A stretch of 39,245 nucleotides of DNA from an uncultured Clostridia bacterium (GTDB taxonomy: Bacteria; Bacillota; Clostridia; Oscillospirales; Acutalibacteraceae): NCBI GenBank assembly GCA_944376265.1, contig CALWCD010000017.1:1-39245 (forward strand), in the 5' to 3' direction. Numbering within the stretch: position 1 is the first letter of the stretch; every line of letters starts with the position of its first letter. A program made the position numbers and the translations under genes. The notes under the pieces are model-generated. The model was not told the DNA's origin, ran no database searches, and saw nothing but the letters and a program-made list of their open reading frames with translations. Shown one piece after another: positions 9,384 to 17,338 of this stretch.

Positions 9384-10523
9384 TTAAAATTCAGTGCGGG
9401 GGATCAAAGGCTTGGGGGCGTCGGGGCGCTTGCCCTTGGGGCGCTGGAAGAACCCTGCCAGATCCGTGGGAATGGGCGCGCCGAAACCGCCGGGCTTGGG
9501 GTTGGCGGAGCGGGTTTGCAGGGCGGGCGCCGCCTTCTGGGGAACAGGGCTTTCCGCTGCCTTGGCAGGGGCCGTCTTTCCTTTGGAGGGCAGAGAGAGC
9601 TCCACCAGCCGGGGAACAGCCTGACTGCCGCCGGTCCGCCCGCTGGGAGAGCTCTGGGGCCGTGGCCGCCGCTGGGGGGCGGCAGGCGCTGCGGGCCGGG
9701 TCCGCTCCACCTGGGGTTCCTGAGGCTTTGCAGGCGCCGCTTTCTTTCGGTCCGAAGCCGCCTTCTGGGGAGCGCCCAGATGGAACTCCTCCGGGGGAAG
9801 GAAATCCGGGGGCAGGGAAGGCACGGCCTCTTTCGGCGCCTCCTCCTTGGGAGCCTGGGTCTCCAACAGCTGCCCGTCTCGGATGTGGAGAACCCGCTGG
9901 GCGTGCTGGGCGATCTCCGGCTCGTGGGTGATCATCACAATGGTGACGCCTTCCTGGTTGAGCTTCTGGAAAATCTCCATGATCTGTTCGCCGGACTTGG
10001 TGTCCAGGGCGCCGGTGGGCTCATCGGCCAGCAGCACCTTGGGATTGTTCACAATGGCCCGGGCAATGGCCACCCGCTGGCACTGGCCGCCGGAAAGCTG
10101 GGTGGGCTTAAAGTTTACCCGGTCTCCCAGGCCCACACGTTCCAGGGCCTTGCGGGCAATCTCCAGCCGCTCCTTGCGGCGCACCCCGGCGTACAGCAGG
10201 GGCAGGGCCACGTTTTCCAGAGCGGACTGCCGGGACAGCAGGTAGAAGCTCTGGAACACAAACCCAATGCTGTGCAGCCGCACATCGGACAGCTTGGAGT
10301 CGCTGCTCTGGGAGATGTCCTTGCCCTCCAGCAGGTAGTTGCCGGAGGTGGGGCTGTCCAGGCAGCCGATAATATTCATCAAGGTGGTTTTGCCGGAACC
10401 GGAAGGGCCCATAATGGCCACATATTCCCCCTCCTCCACGGTGAGGGAAATGTCCTTGAGCACCGGTACGTCCAGCTTGCCTTGGGTATAGGTTTTGCAG
10501 ATGTTTTTCAGTTCCAGCATCAT
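9384..10523 (-). CDS. ABC transporter ATP-binding protein (MacB/LolD type) with long C-terminal tail
   Basis: Residues 1-221 form a complete ABC ATPase: Walker A GPSGSGKTT (39-47), Q-loop near Gln91, signature LSGGQ (143-147), Walker B VLLADEPTGALD and H-loop His200 (ITHEPE). This matches the MacB/LolD/FtsE subgroup that powers mechanotransmission permeases. Residues 222-379 form an unusual tail of about 158 residues dominated by Pro, Ala, Lys and Arg, predicted disordered, ending in a less biased segment (GGFGAPIPTDLAGFFQRP, then a basic Pro-rich end). Typical relatives stop near residue 225-235. The gene overlaps the upstream adaptor by 4 bp (ATGA), with GGAGG 10 bases before the start. The signature carries Cys in LSGGQCQR where Gln is usual. 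Confidence 0.93.
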   Translation of the reverse strand: MMLELKNICKTYTQGKLDVPVLKDISLTVEEGEYVAIMGPSGSGKTTLMNIIGCLDSPTSGNYLLEGKDISQSSDSKLSDVRLHSIGFVFQSFYLLSRQSALENVALPLLYAGVRRKERLEIARKALERVGLGDRVNFKPTQLSGGQCQRVAIARAIVNNPKVLLADEPTGALDTKSGEQIMEIFQKLNQEGVTIVMITHEPEIAQHAQRVLHIRDGQLLETQAPKEEAPKEAVPSLPPDFLPPEEFHLGAPQKAASDRKKAAPAKPQEPQVERTRPAAPAAPQRRPRPQSSPSGRTGGSQAVPRLVELSLPSKGKTAPAKAAESPVPQKAAPALQTRSANPKPGGFGAPIPTDLAGFFQRPKGKRPDAPKPLIPRTEF

Positions 10524-11920
10524 CGCGCCAGGTCCTCCATGGGGGAGCCGGCCAGACTGTCGTCGGACCCGCTTTCCCCGTCCTCCGGATCTTCTTGGGT
10601 CTCCGCCATGAGGGCCGTGTCGCTTTCAGGAGCCACTTCGGGCATCACGGCAAAACCGTCGTCCACCACGCCGCCGTCCATCGTCCCGCCGTCAGCGGAG
10701 CCGTCCACAGAGCCATCCACGGAGGGGTCTTCCACCGGCACCTTGGTGATGTCGGAAGTGGTGGGGTTCCCCTCTTCCAGCCCTTCCTGGGGCGTGGCAA
10801 TATAGTCCTCTTCCGTGACGCCGCTCTCAATCTGGTAGCGGTCGTTTCCGGAGTCATACTCACCCAGGATCACAGCCCGTTTCTCCAGGGTGCTGCGGTC
10901 GCTTTGGGCCCACACATAGCTGCCTGTGTCGTCGTGGGCAATGTAGAAGGCGGGCAGCCACAGGCCTTCCGGCATGGCGTCCAGGCCCAGGTCGGGCTGG
11001 ATGTACACATGCTGCCCCAAAATAAGCCCGTCACGGCTGGAGAGGGTGACGTAGAAGTTGTACTTGGAGCTTTGCTGGCCGCTGTCTCCGCCGCCGTAAT
11101 AAACGTTATTGTTGTTGTTCTGGGCGGGTTCCGTCTCAATGGTCTCAATGATGCCGCTCCACTGGGCAGAGCTGTCCACACGGGAGTAAACCACTACGGC
11201 TTGTCCCTGGTAAAGCGCTCCTACATTCAGCTCGGAGATGGTTCCCTTTACCCGGAAGTCCCCAGAGGAGAGAATGCTGATAAAGGGCTTCTGCTGGCCG
11301 CTGGCGTCGGTGGTGGGGGTCTCGTTTATTTCCTTTACCGTGCCTTCCACCTCGCTGTACACCTGAGCGTTGGCCAGGGAGTTGTTGAGCCGGTCGATCT
11401 CCTGCTGCTTCACGTCGCTGTTGTATTCCTCGGTCTTAATCTGCAGCTCCACCGACTGGATCTGCACGGTGTAGGAATACTGCTCGTCTTTGCCGGCGTT
11501 CTTTTTCTCCTTCTCCAGGTCGGACTTCTGGTTCTTCAGGGTCGTGATGCGGTTGGAAATGCTCTCCAGGTCCAGCTTGGCCTGGTCCATCTGCATCTGC
11601 ATCTCGGCGGTGTCGTAGCAGAACAGGGCGTCTCCCACGGTGACCTGGTCCCCTTCGGTGACATAGATCTCCGCCACGGTTTTGCTCTCGTCCTTTTTCA
11701 CGTCGTAAGTGGCCTGGGGCTCCACCACTCCGGAGAAACGGAGGGAGGACCCGGAGTTCAGCCCCGCGATATTCGCCACAGATTCCACATAAACCGGGGA
11801 AGCGCCGGCAGCGCCCCACAGGTTCCGCAGCCAGAAGAACCACAGGCAGAAAGCCGCCGCGGCCAGCACAACCAGGCATCCCAACACGATCCAAACAGGT
11901 TTTTTTGTTGTATGTTTCAT
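10520..11920 (-). CDS. Membrane-fusion adaptor (HlyD/MacA-like) with acidic tail
   Basis: A 466-residue adaptor and first gene of the ABC operon. It has a basic N-terminus and one membrane helix (about residues 8-30), then a lipoyl half (VTEGDQVTVGDALFCYD), an uninterrupted antiparallel coiled-coil hairpin (about 112-200), the second lipoyl half and beta-barrel domains to about residue 390. The last 75 residues are low-complexity and strongly acidic, with Ser/Val-Asp-Gly repeats (SVDGSVDGSADGG). With one N-terminal anchor the tail should be outside the cell. AAGGAG lies 9 bases before the ATG, and a strong promoter lies upstream. It is clearly different from the second adaptor of the same operon in hairpin and tail. 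Confidence 0.9.
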   Translation of the reverse strand: MKHTTKKPVWIVLGCLVVLAAAAFCLWFFWLRNLWGAAGASPVYVESVANIAGLNSGSSLRFSGVVEPQATYDVKKDESKTVAEIYVTEGDQVTVGDALFCYDTAEMQMQMDQAKLDLESISNRITTLKNQKSDLEKEKKNAGKDEQYSYTVQIQSVELQIKTEEYNSDVKQQEIDRLNNSLANAQVYSEVEGTVKEINETPTTDASGQQKPFISILSSGDFRVKGTISELNVGALYQGQAVVVYSRVDSSAQWSGIIETIETEPAQNNNNNVYYGGGDSGQQSSKYNFYVTLSSRDGLILGQHVYIQPDLGLDAMPEGLWLPAFYIAHDDTGSYVWAQSDRSTLEKRAVILGEYDSGNDRYQIESGVTEEDYIATPQEGLEEGNPTTSDITKVPVEDPSVDGSVDGSADGGTMDGGVVDDGFAVMPEVAPESDTALMAETQEDPEDGESGSDDSLAGSPMEDLAR

Positions 11921-11963
11921 AGCCCAAAGCTCCTTATGTCAGCGTCAAAGAACATTCCCCTTC

Positions 11964-11992
11964 ATTATAGCGCAACAAAGGTGTTTTGGCAA
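11964..11992 (-). promoter_or_regulatory. Promoter of the double-adaptor ABC operon
   Basis: On the minus strand TTGCCA (11992-11987) and a consensus TATAAT (11969-11964) are spaced 17 bp apart. The leader to the first adaptor is about 40 nt. Confidence 0.78.
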
Positions 11993-12057
11993 CGAAAATT
12001 GTCTCGGCAAAACGCCTATTTCCCAGGGGTTTTCCGGGAAGCTTTTGTCCCTTCCCC

Positions 12058-12087
12058 TTGACATACCCGGCCGCATCACTTTATAGT
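12058..12087 (+). promoter_or_regulatory. Promoter of cysK
   Basis: Consensus TTGACA (12058-12063) and TATAGT (12082-12087) with an 18 bp spacer. The leader is only about 25 nt, too short for a riboswitch or T-box, so any control by cysteine would be at initiation. Confidence 0.72.
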
Positions 12088-12117
12088 AGAGAAAACGCCT
12101 GTGAAGGAGGAGCTTTC

Positions 12118-13050
12118 ATGGAACACATTGCCAGGGATATCACGGAGCTTGTGGGGCGCACCCCTCTGTTGGAAGCCGCTCGGTTCGGGAAGGCCAGGGG
12201 GCTTTCCTGCCGGCTGCTGGCAAAGCTGGAATACCTGAATCCGGCGGGCAGCGTCAAAGACCGGGTGGCCCTCTGGATGATCCGGGAGGGAGAGCGTTCC
12301 GGAGCTCTTGCGCCGGGGGCCACCATCATTGAGCCCACCTCGGGGAACACGGGCATCGGCCTGGCCGCCGTAGGTGCCGCCCGGGGCTACCGGGTGATCC
12401 TCACCATGCCGGAGACCATGAGTAAGGAGCGCCGGGATCTGCTGAAAGCCTACGGTGCCCAGATTGTCCTGACAGAGGGGGATAAAGGCATGGCCGGCGC
12501 CATTGCCAAGGCGGAGGAGCTGGCGGCGTCCATTCCCGGAAGCTTTGTGCCCGGCCAGTTCGACAACCCCGCGAATCCCCAGGCCCACTACGACACCACC
12601 GGCCCGGAGCTTTGGGAGCAGACCGGCGGCCAGGTGGACCTGTTTGTGGCGGGCACCGGCACCGGCGGCACCCTTACGGGAACCGGAAGATTCCTCCGGG
12701 AAAAGAAGCCGGAGATCCGCATTGTGGGGGTGGAGCCTGCCGGTTCGCCGGTGCTGACCCAGGGCAAGAGCGGGCCCCACGGGCTGCAGGGCATGGGAGC
12801 GGGGTTTATTCCCAAGGTGCTGGATACCACCTTGTACGACAGCATGCTGGCCTGCACCGAGGAACAGGCTTACGCCGCCGCCAGAGATTTCGCCCGGACC
12901 GAGGGCATTCTGGTGGGCATCTCCTCGGGGGCGGCTTTGTGGGCCGCCGCAGAGCTGGGAGCCCAGCCGGAAAACGCTGGCAAGACCATTGCGGTGCTGC
13001 TGCCGGACACCGGGGACCGGTATCTGTCCACCCCGCTGTTCAGCAAGTAG
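12118..13050 (+). CDS. cysK: Cysteine synthase A (O-acetylserine sulfhydrylase)
   Basis: A 310-residue PLP enzyme that makes cysteine from O-acetylserine and sulfide. The PLP lysine is Lys47 in NPAGSVKDR; the substrate loop EPTSGNTGIGLA and phosphate-binding GTGTGGTLTG are intact, as is the C-terminal ISSGAALWAA. The ATG at 12118 has GAAGGAGG 9 bases upstream; longer in-frame versions run through the promoter. No cysE is adjacent. The convergent C-S lyase and the distant metA give the window a sulfur amino acid flavour. A cystathionine beta-synthase-like or O-phosphoserine-using activity is possible but not supported by a specific motif. Confidence 0.94.
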   Translation: MEHIARDITELVGRTPLLEAARFGKARGLSCRLLAKLEYLNPAGSVKDRVALWMIREGERSGALAPGATIIEPTSGNTGIGLAAVGAARGYRVILTMPETMSKERRDLLKAYGAQIVLTEGDKGMAGAIAKAEELAASIPGSFVPGQFDNPANPQAHYDTTGPELWEQTGGQVDLFVAGTGTGGTLTGTGRFLREKKPEIRIVGVEPAGSPVLTQGKSGPHGLQGMGAGFIPKVLDTTLYDSMLACTEEQAYAAARDFARTEGILVGISSGAALWAAAELGAQPENAGKTIAVLLPDTGDRYLSTPLFSK

Positions 13051-13165
13051 TGTAAAGCAGAACGGCTTTCTGAAAGAAATTGGAAGATTCCAGGAAAATA
13101 GCTGAGATTTTAAACTGTGTAAAGTAAGATAACTTTTCAGCATAATACAGGCAAGGGAGCGGAAG

Positions 13166-13804
13166 ATGGGGAAAAAGTATTACGCGGTGATGCGCGGAAA
13201 AGACGGCGACGGCCTCTACGAGACCTGGGATGCCTGCAAGGCTCAAGTTCATGGAGTCAAAGGGGTCATCTACAAGGGGTTTCCCACCCGGGAGGAGGCG
13301 GAAGAATTCCTTCGGCGGGGGGCGGAATCCACCGGCCGGGAAGAGGACTCCCAGGAGGGCTCCCCCCAGCGGGAGGGGATGGCGGTGGCCTATGTGGACG
13401 GCAGCTTCTCCGCCGAGACCAAGGAGTTTGCCTGCGGGGCTGTGCTGTTCTGGCAGGGGGAGAAGATCCTCTTTTCCAAAAAATACAGCGACCCCGACCT
13501 GGCGGATATGCGCAATGTGGCCGGAGAGATCCTGGGGGCTGTGGCGGTGATCCGGTACTGCCTGGACAAGAACATTCCCGCCCTGGAGATCCATCACGAC
13601 TACGAGGGCGTTGGCAAGTGGGCCACAGGCATGTGGAAAGCCAACAAAGCCGGCACCCGGGCCTATGCGGAACTGTGCCGCCAGGCCATGTGCCGGCTGA
13701 AGCTCACCTTTGTCAAGGTGAAGGGCCACTCGGGCAACCAGTGGAACGATTTGGCGGACCAGCTGGCCCGGCGGGCTCTGGGGAAGGAAAAGTCCGCCCG
13801 GTAG
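13166..13804 (+). CDS. rnhA: Ribonuclease H1 with N-terminal viroplasmin (hybrid-binding) domain
   Basis: A 212-residue two-domain RNase H that degrades RNA in RNA:DNA hybrids. Residues 3-50 (KYYAVMRGKDGDGLYETW ... GFPTREEAEEFL) form the small caulimovirus-viroplasmin/HBD domain that binds hybrids. An acidic linker (about 52-70) leads to the RNase H domain with putative catalytic residues Asp78 (YVDGS), Glu121 (NVAGEI), Asp145 and Asp195/198, plus the KVKGHSGNQWND motif. The start ATG at 13166 has AAGGGAGCGG. It follows cysK by 115 bp with no strong terminator between them, so co-transcription is possible; a weak CATAAT lies at 13141. Confidence 0.93.
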   Translation: MGKKYYAVMRGKDGDGLYETWDACKAQVHGVKGVIYKGFPTREEAEEFLRRGAESTGREEDSQEGSPQREGMAVAYVDGSFSAETKEFACGAVLFWQGEKILFSKKYSDPDLADMRNVAGEILGAVAVIRYCLDKNIPALEIHHDYEGVGKWATGMWKANKAGTRAYAELCRQAMCRLKLTFVKVKGHSGNQWNDLADQLARRALGKEKSAR

Positions 13805-13833
13805 AGAAGGCTGGGAGAAATCAGCGCGAAAAA

Positions 13834-13864
13834 GCGGACCCGGGATATCCCGTGTCCGCGTTTT
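13834..13864 (+). terminator. Bidirectional terminator between rnhA and the C-S lyase gene
   Basis: The stem GCGGACCCGGGAT/ATCCCGTGTCCGC has one mismatch and a T-tract on both sides (GTTTTG on plus, CTTTTTCG on minus). It serves the two convergent genes. Confidence 0.88.
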
Positions 13865-13889
13865 GTGTTGCGTAAGTTTAGAACCAGAT

Positions 13890-15071
13890 TCAGCAGCTTT
13901 CTTTCACAGCTTTTTCCAGCCGCTCCAAAGCGGCGGCCAAAACACGCTTGGGGCAGGCCAGGTTTACACGCTCGTAACCAATGCCCTCGTCGCCGAACAT
14001 GTAGCCCTCGTCCAGGAACAGCTGAGCCTTGTTCACCATCAGGTCCTCCAGCTCCTCCTTGGTTTTGCCCAGGGCGGTGCAGTCCAGCCACAGCAGGTAG
14101 GTGCCCTCCAGAGGAGTCACCTTGATCTGGGGCAGACGCTCCTCGATGAAGCTCTTGGCAAACTGGTAGTTTTCAGCAATCTGCTGGAGCATTTCGTTCA
14201 TCCACTCTTTGCACTGGGTGTAGGCGATGCGGCAGGCTTCCAGACCCAGGGCGCCGGGGTCGTGGTCGGCGGAACGGGACCGGGCCTCCTGGAACTTTTT
14301 CCGGTCCTCCTCCTTGGGGATGATGATGTTGGAGGTCTGCATGGTGGCCAGGTTGAAGGTCTTGCTGGGGGCGGTGCACACAATCACGTCCTCGGGGAAG
14401 TCCACCACAGTGGGGAACACGGTGTGGTGATGGCCGGGGAGGATGATGTCGAAATGGATCTCGTCGCTGACGATCTTCACGTTATTGTCGCGGCAGATCT
14501 GGGCCACCTTCTGGATCTCTTCAGGCGTCCACACACGGCCCACAGGGTTGTGGGGGCTGCAGAAGATCATCATTTTGTTCTTGGGGTCGGCGGCCAGCTT
14601 CTCCAACAGGTCGTAGTCGATGGTATAGGTGTTGTTCTCGTGGATCAGGGGGCAGCGCACCACTTGGGAGCCGTGGCGCTCAATGGCCATGTAGAAGGGA
14701 TAGTATACAGGGGTGAAGATGATAACCCCGTCTCCGGGATCGCAGAAGGAGTCCACCAGCAGGAACAGGGCGGACACCACGCCGTGGGTGCAGCAGATCC
14801 ACTCGGGCTTGATCTCCCAGTTGTGCTGCTCTTTCATCCACTGGCACACGGTCTCCCGATATTCTTCCGTGGGGCTGGTGTATCCCAGAATGTGGGTGTC
14901 CATGTAGGCTTTCAAGCCTTCGCCAATTTCCGGAGCGTTTTTGTACTCCATGTCCGCCACGGACAGGGGCACGATACCGGGCTCCACATGGGGGTTCTTT
15001 TTCTTCATCTCGTCCCATTTGCCGGATCCGCAGTGAGAGCGGTCCACCAGGGTCTCAAAATCGTATTTCAT
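13890..15071 (-). CDS. MalY/PatB-type aminotransferase, probable cystathionine beta-lyase
   Basis: A 393-residue fold-type I PLP enzyme. Key residues are Asn175 (HNPVGR), Asp203 (VSDEIHFD) and the Schiff-base Lys237 in APSKTFNLA, the typical MalY/PatB sequence. The family cleaves C-S bonds of cystathionine or cysteine conjugates, giving homocysteine or thiols plus pyruvate and ammonia. The ATG at 15071 has GGAGG at 9 bases; an earlier in-frame ATG at 15125 lacks a site. It is monocistronic with its own promoter. With cysK and metA in the window, a role in transsulfuration to methionine is plausible, but MalY-like enzymes can also be broad C-S lyases. Confidence 0.88.
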   Translation of the reverse strand: MKYDFETLVDRSHCGSGKWDEMKKKNPHVEPGIVPLSVADMEYKNAPEIGEGLKAYMDTHILGYTSPTEEYRETVCQWMKEQHNWEIKPEWICCTHGVVSALFLLVDSFCDPGDGVIIFTPVYYPFYMAIERHGSQVVRCPLIHENNTYTIDYDLLEKLAADPKNKMMIFCSPHNPVGRVWTPEEIQKVAQICRDNNVKIVSDEIHFDIILPGHHHTVFPTVVDFPEDVIVCTAPSKTFNLATMQTSNIIIPKEEDRKKFQEARSRSADHDPGALGLEACRIAYTQCKEWMNEMLQQIAENYQFAKSFIEERLPQIKVTPLEGTYLLWLDCTALGKTKEELEDLMVNKAQLFLDEGYMFGDEGIGYERVNLACPKRVLAAALERLEKAVKESC

Positions 15072-15148
15072 TGTTTTCAACCTCCACAAAAGAATTTTTG
15101 TCCAGAAACAGAAAGAGAGCGACATGATTTTTGTTTGCTCAACACAAT

Positions 15149-15177
15149 ATTATCGCCCTCTTGGAGGAATTTGTCAA
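15149..15177 (-). promoter_or_regulatory. Promoter of the C-S lyase gene
   Basis: On the minus strand TTGACA (15177-15172) and GATAAT (15154-15149) are spaced 17 bp apart. The leader is about 70 nt and shows no recognised riboswitch. Confidence 0.78.
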
Positions 15178-15213
15178 TATTTGCGGAAGAAAAAAGACGG
15201 CTGCCCTGGGGGC

Positions 15214-16320
15214 TTACTTCACGGTTACCAGCTCGTACTCCCTGGTGCCAAGGCCCAGCTTCACAGCGTGCTCCAGACAGCTGACCCAGTTGGTCTCCGG
15301 GTGGGTGTCGGTGAAGTGGTCGTGGTGGCAGCAGTCCCGCTCGTCCAGGATGGAGCCGGGAACGCCGGGCTGGGCGTTGACCGCGTCGGCGCAGGCCTGG
15401 TCCAGGGCCACCGGATCGAAAGAGGCGAACATGCCCACGTCAGGCACAATGGGCAGGTCGTTCTCGCTGTGGCAGTCGCAGTAGGGGGAGACGTCGATGA
15501 CCAGGCTGATGTGGAAGCAGGGGCGGTCCTTCACCACGGCCCAGGTGTACTCGGCGATCTTGCAGTTGAGGATGTCGTTGACCTCGTCCCCGGCAGCGCT
15601 GACGGCGTCCACGGGACAGCGCCCGATGCAGCGGCCGCAGCCCACGCACTTGGAGTGGTCGATGCTGGCTTTCCGGTTGGTGATGGTGATGGCGCTGTGG
15701 GCGCAGTCCTTCTGGCAGGAGCCGCAGCCCACGCACCGGTCCTGGTTCACGTGGGGCTTGCCGGCGCTGTGCATTTCCATTTTGCCTGCCCGGGAGCCGC
15801 AGCCCATGCCGATGTTCTTCAGGGTGCCGCCAAAGCCGGTGGCCTCGTGGCCCTTGAAGTGGGTAAGGCTGATGAACACGTCCGCGTCCATGACAGCGGT
15901 GCCGATTTTGGCTTCCTTCACATAGTCGCCCTCAATGGGGACCAGGGTTTCGTCGGTGCCCTTCAGGCCGTCGCCGATGAGGATCTGGCAGCCGGTGGAA
16001 AGGGGGGAGAAGCCGTTCTGCATGGCGCTGTCCAGGTGATCCAAAGCGTTTTTCCGGCCGCCCACGTACAGGGTGTTGCAGTCGGTGAGGAAGGGCTTGC
16101 CTCCCAGCTCCTTCACCAGGTCGGCCACCACCTTGGCGTAGTTGGGCCGCAGGAAAGCCAGGTTGCCGGGCTCGCCGAAATGCAGCTTGATGGCCGCGTA
16201 TTTGTTGGTGAAATCAATCTTGTCCATGCCCGCCGCCAGGATCAGCTTCCGCAGCTTCTGGAGCAGGTTGCAGTCGAACGAGGTGCGCAGGTTGGTAAAG
16301 TACACTTTGGATTTTTCCAT
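15214..16320 (-). CDS. DUF362 protein with two [4Fe-4S] ferredoxin motifs
   Basis: A 368-residue cytoplasmic protein with an N-terminal DUF362 domain (about residues 5-180) and two ferredoxin clusters: Cys196/199/202/206 (CVGCGSCQKDC) and Cys225/228/231/235 (CVGCGRCIGRC). The DUF362 family is widespread in anaerobes, and its function is not established; an electron-transfer role is inferred from the clusters only. The ATG at 16320 has GGGAGG 8 bases upstream; a longer frame to 16386 has no site. It lies 72 bp after nth on the same strand. A weak promoter-like pair (TTGACT and TATACT, 19 bp apart) overlaps the nth stop region, so it may be co-transcribed or separately started. Confidence 0.85.
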   Translation of the reverse strand: MEKSKVYFTNLRTSFDCNLLQKLRKLILAAGMDKIDFTNKYAAIKLHFGEPGNLAFLRPNYAKVVADLVKELGGKPFLTDCNTLYVGGRKNALDHLDSAMQNGFSPLSTGCQILIGDGLKGTDETLVPIEGDYVKEAKIGTAVMDADVFISLTHFKGHEATGFGGTLKNIGMGCGSRAGKMEMHSAGKPHVNQDRCVGCGSCQKDCAHSAITITNRKASIDHSKCVGCGRCIGRCPVDAVSAAGDEVNDILNCKIAEYTWAVVKDRPCFHISLVIDVSPYCDCHSENDLPIVPDVGMFASFDPVALDQACADAVNAQPGVPGSILDERDCCHHDHFTDTHPETNWVSCLEHAVKLGLGTREYELVTVK

Positions 16321-16392
16321 GTAAATGCCTCCCGAAGAATAAGTTGAATAGATGGTCTTTTTGCCAGTATAAGGGATAAACCCCACTTTAAG

Positions 16393-17088
16393 TCAAACGG
16401 TTTCCTGTTTGGTTTTCGTGCCCGCCTTTTTCCGGGGCGCCTTCTTTTCCCCGTTGGGGCCCACCCCGGCCCGTTTGCAGAAGGCGGCCATGCAGCAGTT
16501 TTCGCAGAAAGCCTTCCGGGCAGTGCACACCGCCCTTCCGTGGAGCACCAGCCGGTGGCAGAAATCGTTGGATTCCTCCGGAGGGAGCACGCCCCGCAGG
16601 TCGTCCTCCACCTTCACGGGAACCGTGTTCTTGGTCAGCCCCAGCCGGCCGGCAATGCGGATGCAGTGGGTGTCCGTCACCACGGCGGGCTTGCCGTAAA
16701 TGTCCCCCACCACCAGGTTGGCGGTTTTCCGGCCCACCCCGGGCAGCTGGGTCAGCTCCTCAATGGTGTCCGGCACCTGCCCGCCGAACTGGTCCCGGAT
16801 CATGATGCACATGCCCAGAATGTCCTTGGACTTGGTGTTGTAAAACCCGCAGGAGCGGATCAGCTGGCCGATTTCCTCCTCGGTGCCTTCGCAGAAGGCC
16901 TCCAGGGTGGGGAACCGCTCAAAGAGGGCGGGGGTGACCATGTTCACCCGGGCGTCGGTGCATTGGGCGGAAAGCCGTGTGGCGATGAGCAGCTGAAGGG
17001 GGTCTCGGTACTCCAAAGAGCAGATGGCGTCGGGATACTCCTGTTTCAAGGCCTCCACCGCCAGCAGGGCCAGTTCTTTTTTTGTCAT
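16393..17088 (-). CDS. nth: Endonuclease III
   Basis: A 231-residue bifunctional DNA glycosylase/AP lyase for oxidised pyrimidines in base excision repair. The helix-hairpin-helix LPGVGRKTA carries the catalytic Lys121, followed by Asp139 in VVTDTH. The iron-sulfur loop has the exact Cys188-X6-Cys195-X2-Cys198-X5-Cys204 spacing. A basic Lys-rich tail of about 20 residues follows. The ATG at 17088 has AAAGGAG 8 bases upstream; an upstream in-frame start at 17157 would overlap the promoter and is rejected. It is divergent from glyA. Confidence 0.95.
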   Translation of the reverse strand: MTKKELALLAVEALKQEYPDAICSLEYRDPLQLLIATRLSAQCTDARVNMVTPALFERFPTLEAFCEGTEEEIGQLIRSCGFYNTKSKDILGMCIMIRDQFGGQVPDTIEELTQLPGVGRKTANLVVGDIYGKPAVVTDTHCIRIAGRLGLTKNTVPVKVEDDLRGVLPPEESNDFCHRLVLHGRAVCTARKAFCENCCMAAFCKRAGVGPNGEKKAPRKKAGTKTKQETV

Positions 17089-17128
17089 GGAAAGCGCTCC
17101 TTTCCGTGAAATCTGTGTGCGCTCTTTC

Positions 17129-17157
17129 ATTGTACTCTGTTTTTCCCCGGTTGACAA
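17129..17157 (-). promoter_or_regulatory. Promoter of nth
   Basis: On the minus strand TTGTCA (17157-17152) and TACAAT (17134-17129) are spaced 17 bp apart. It lies about 65 bp from the opposite-facing glyA promoter. Confidence 0.75.
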
Positions 17158-17223
17158 GGCTGTCCCTTCCGGTTTGCCCGGGCGGAGGCTGCCTCTTTTC
17201 TTTGGAACAAACCCGGGAAACGC

Positions 17224-17253
17224 TTGTCAGGGGGGAGGTGTTTCTGGTATAAT
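17224..17253 (+). promoter_or_regulatory. Promoter of glyA
   Basis: TTGTCA (17224-17229), 18 bp spacer, and an extended -10 TGGTATAAT ending at 17253. The leader is about 80 nt, with no ZTP, THF or glycine riboswitch signature seen. Confidence 0.78.
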
Positions 17254-17338
17254 AGGTGAAAATTTCCCCAGTGATAGAAACGCGGGCGAAAACGAACGGG
17301 TTTCTGGAAGGAGCAACAGAGAAAGGAAGTTGAAAGCC

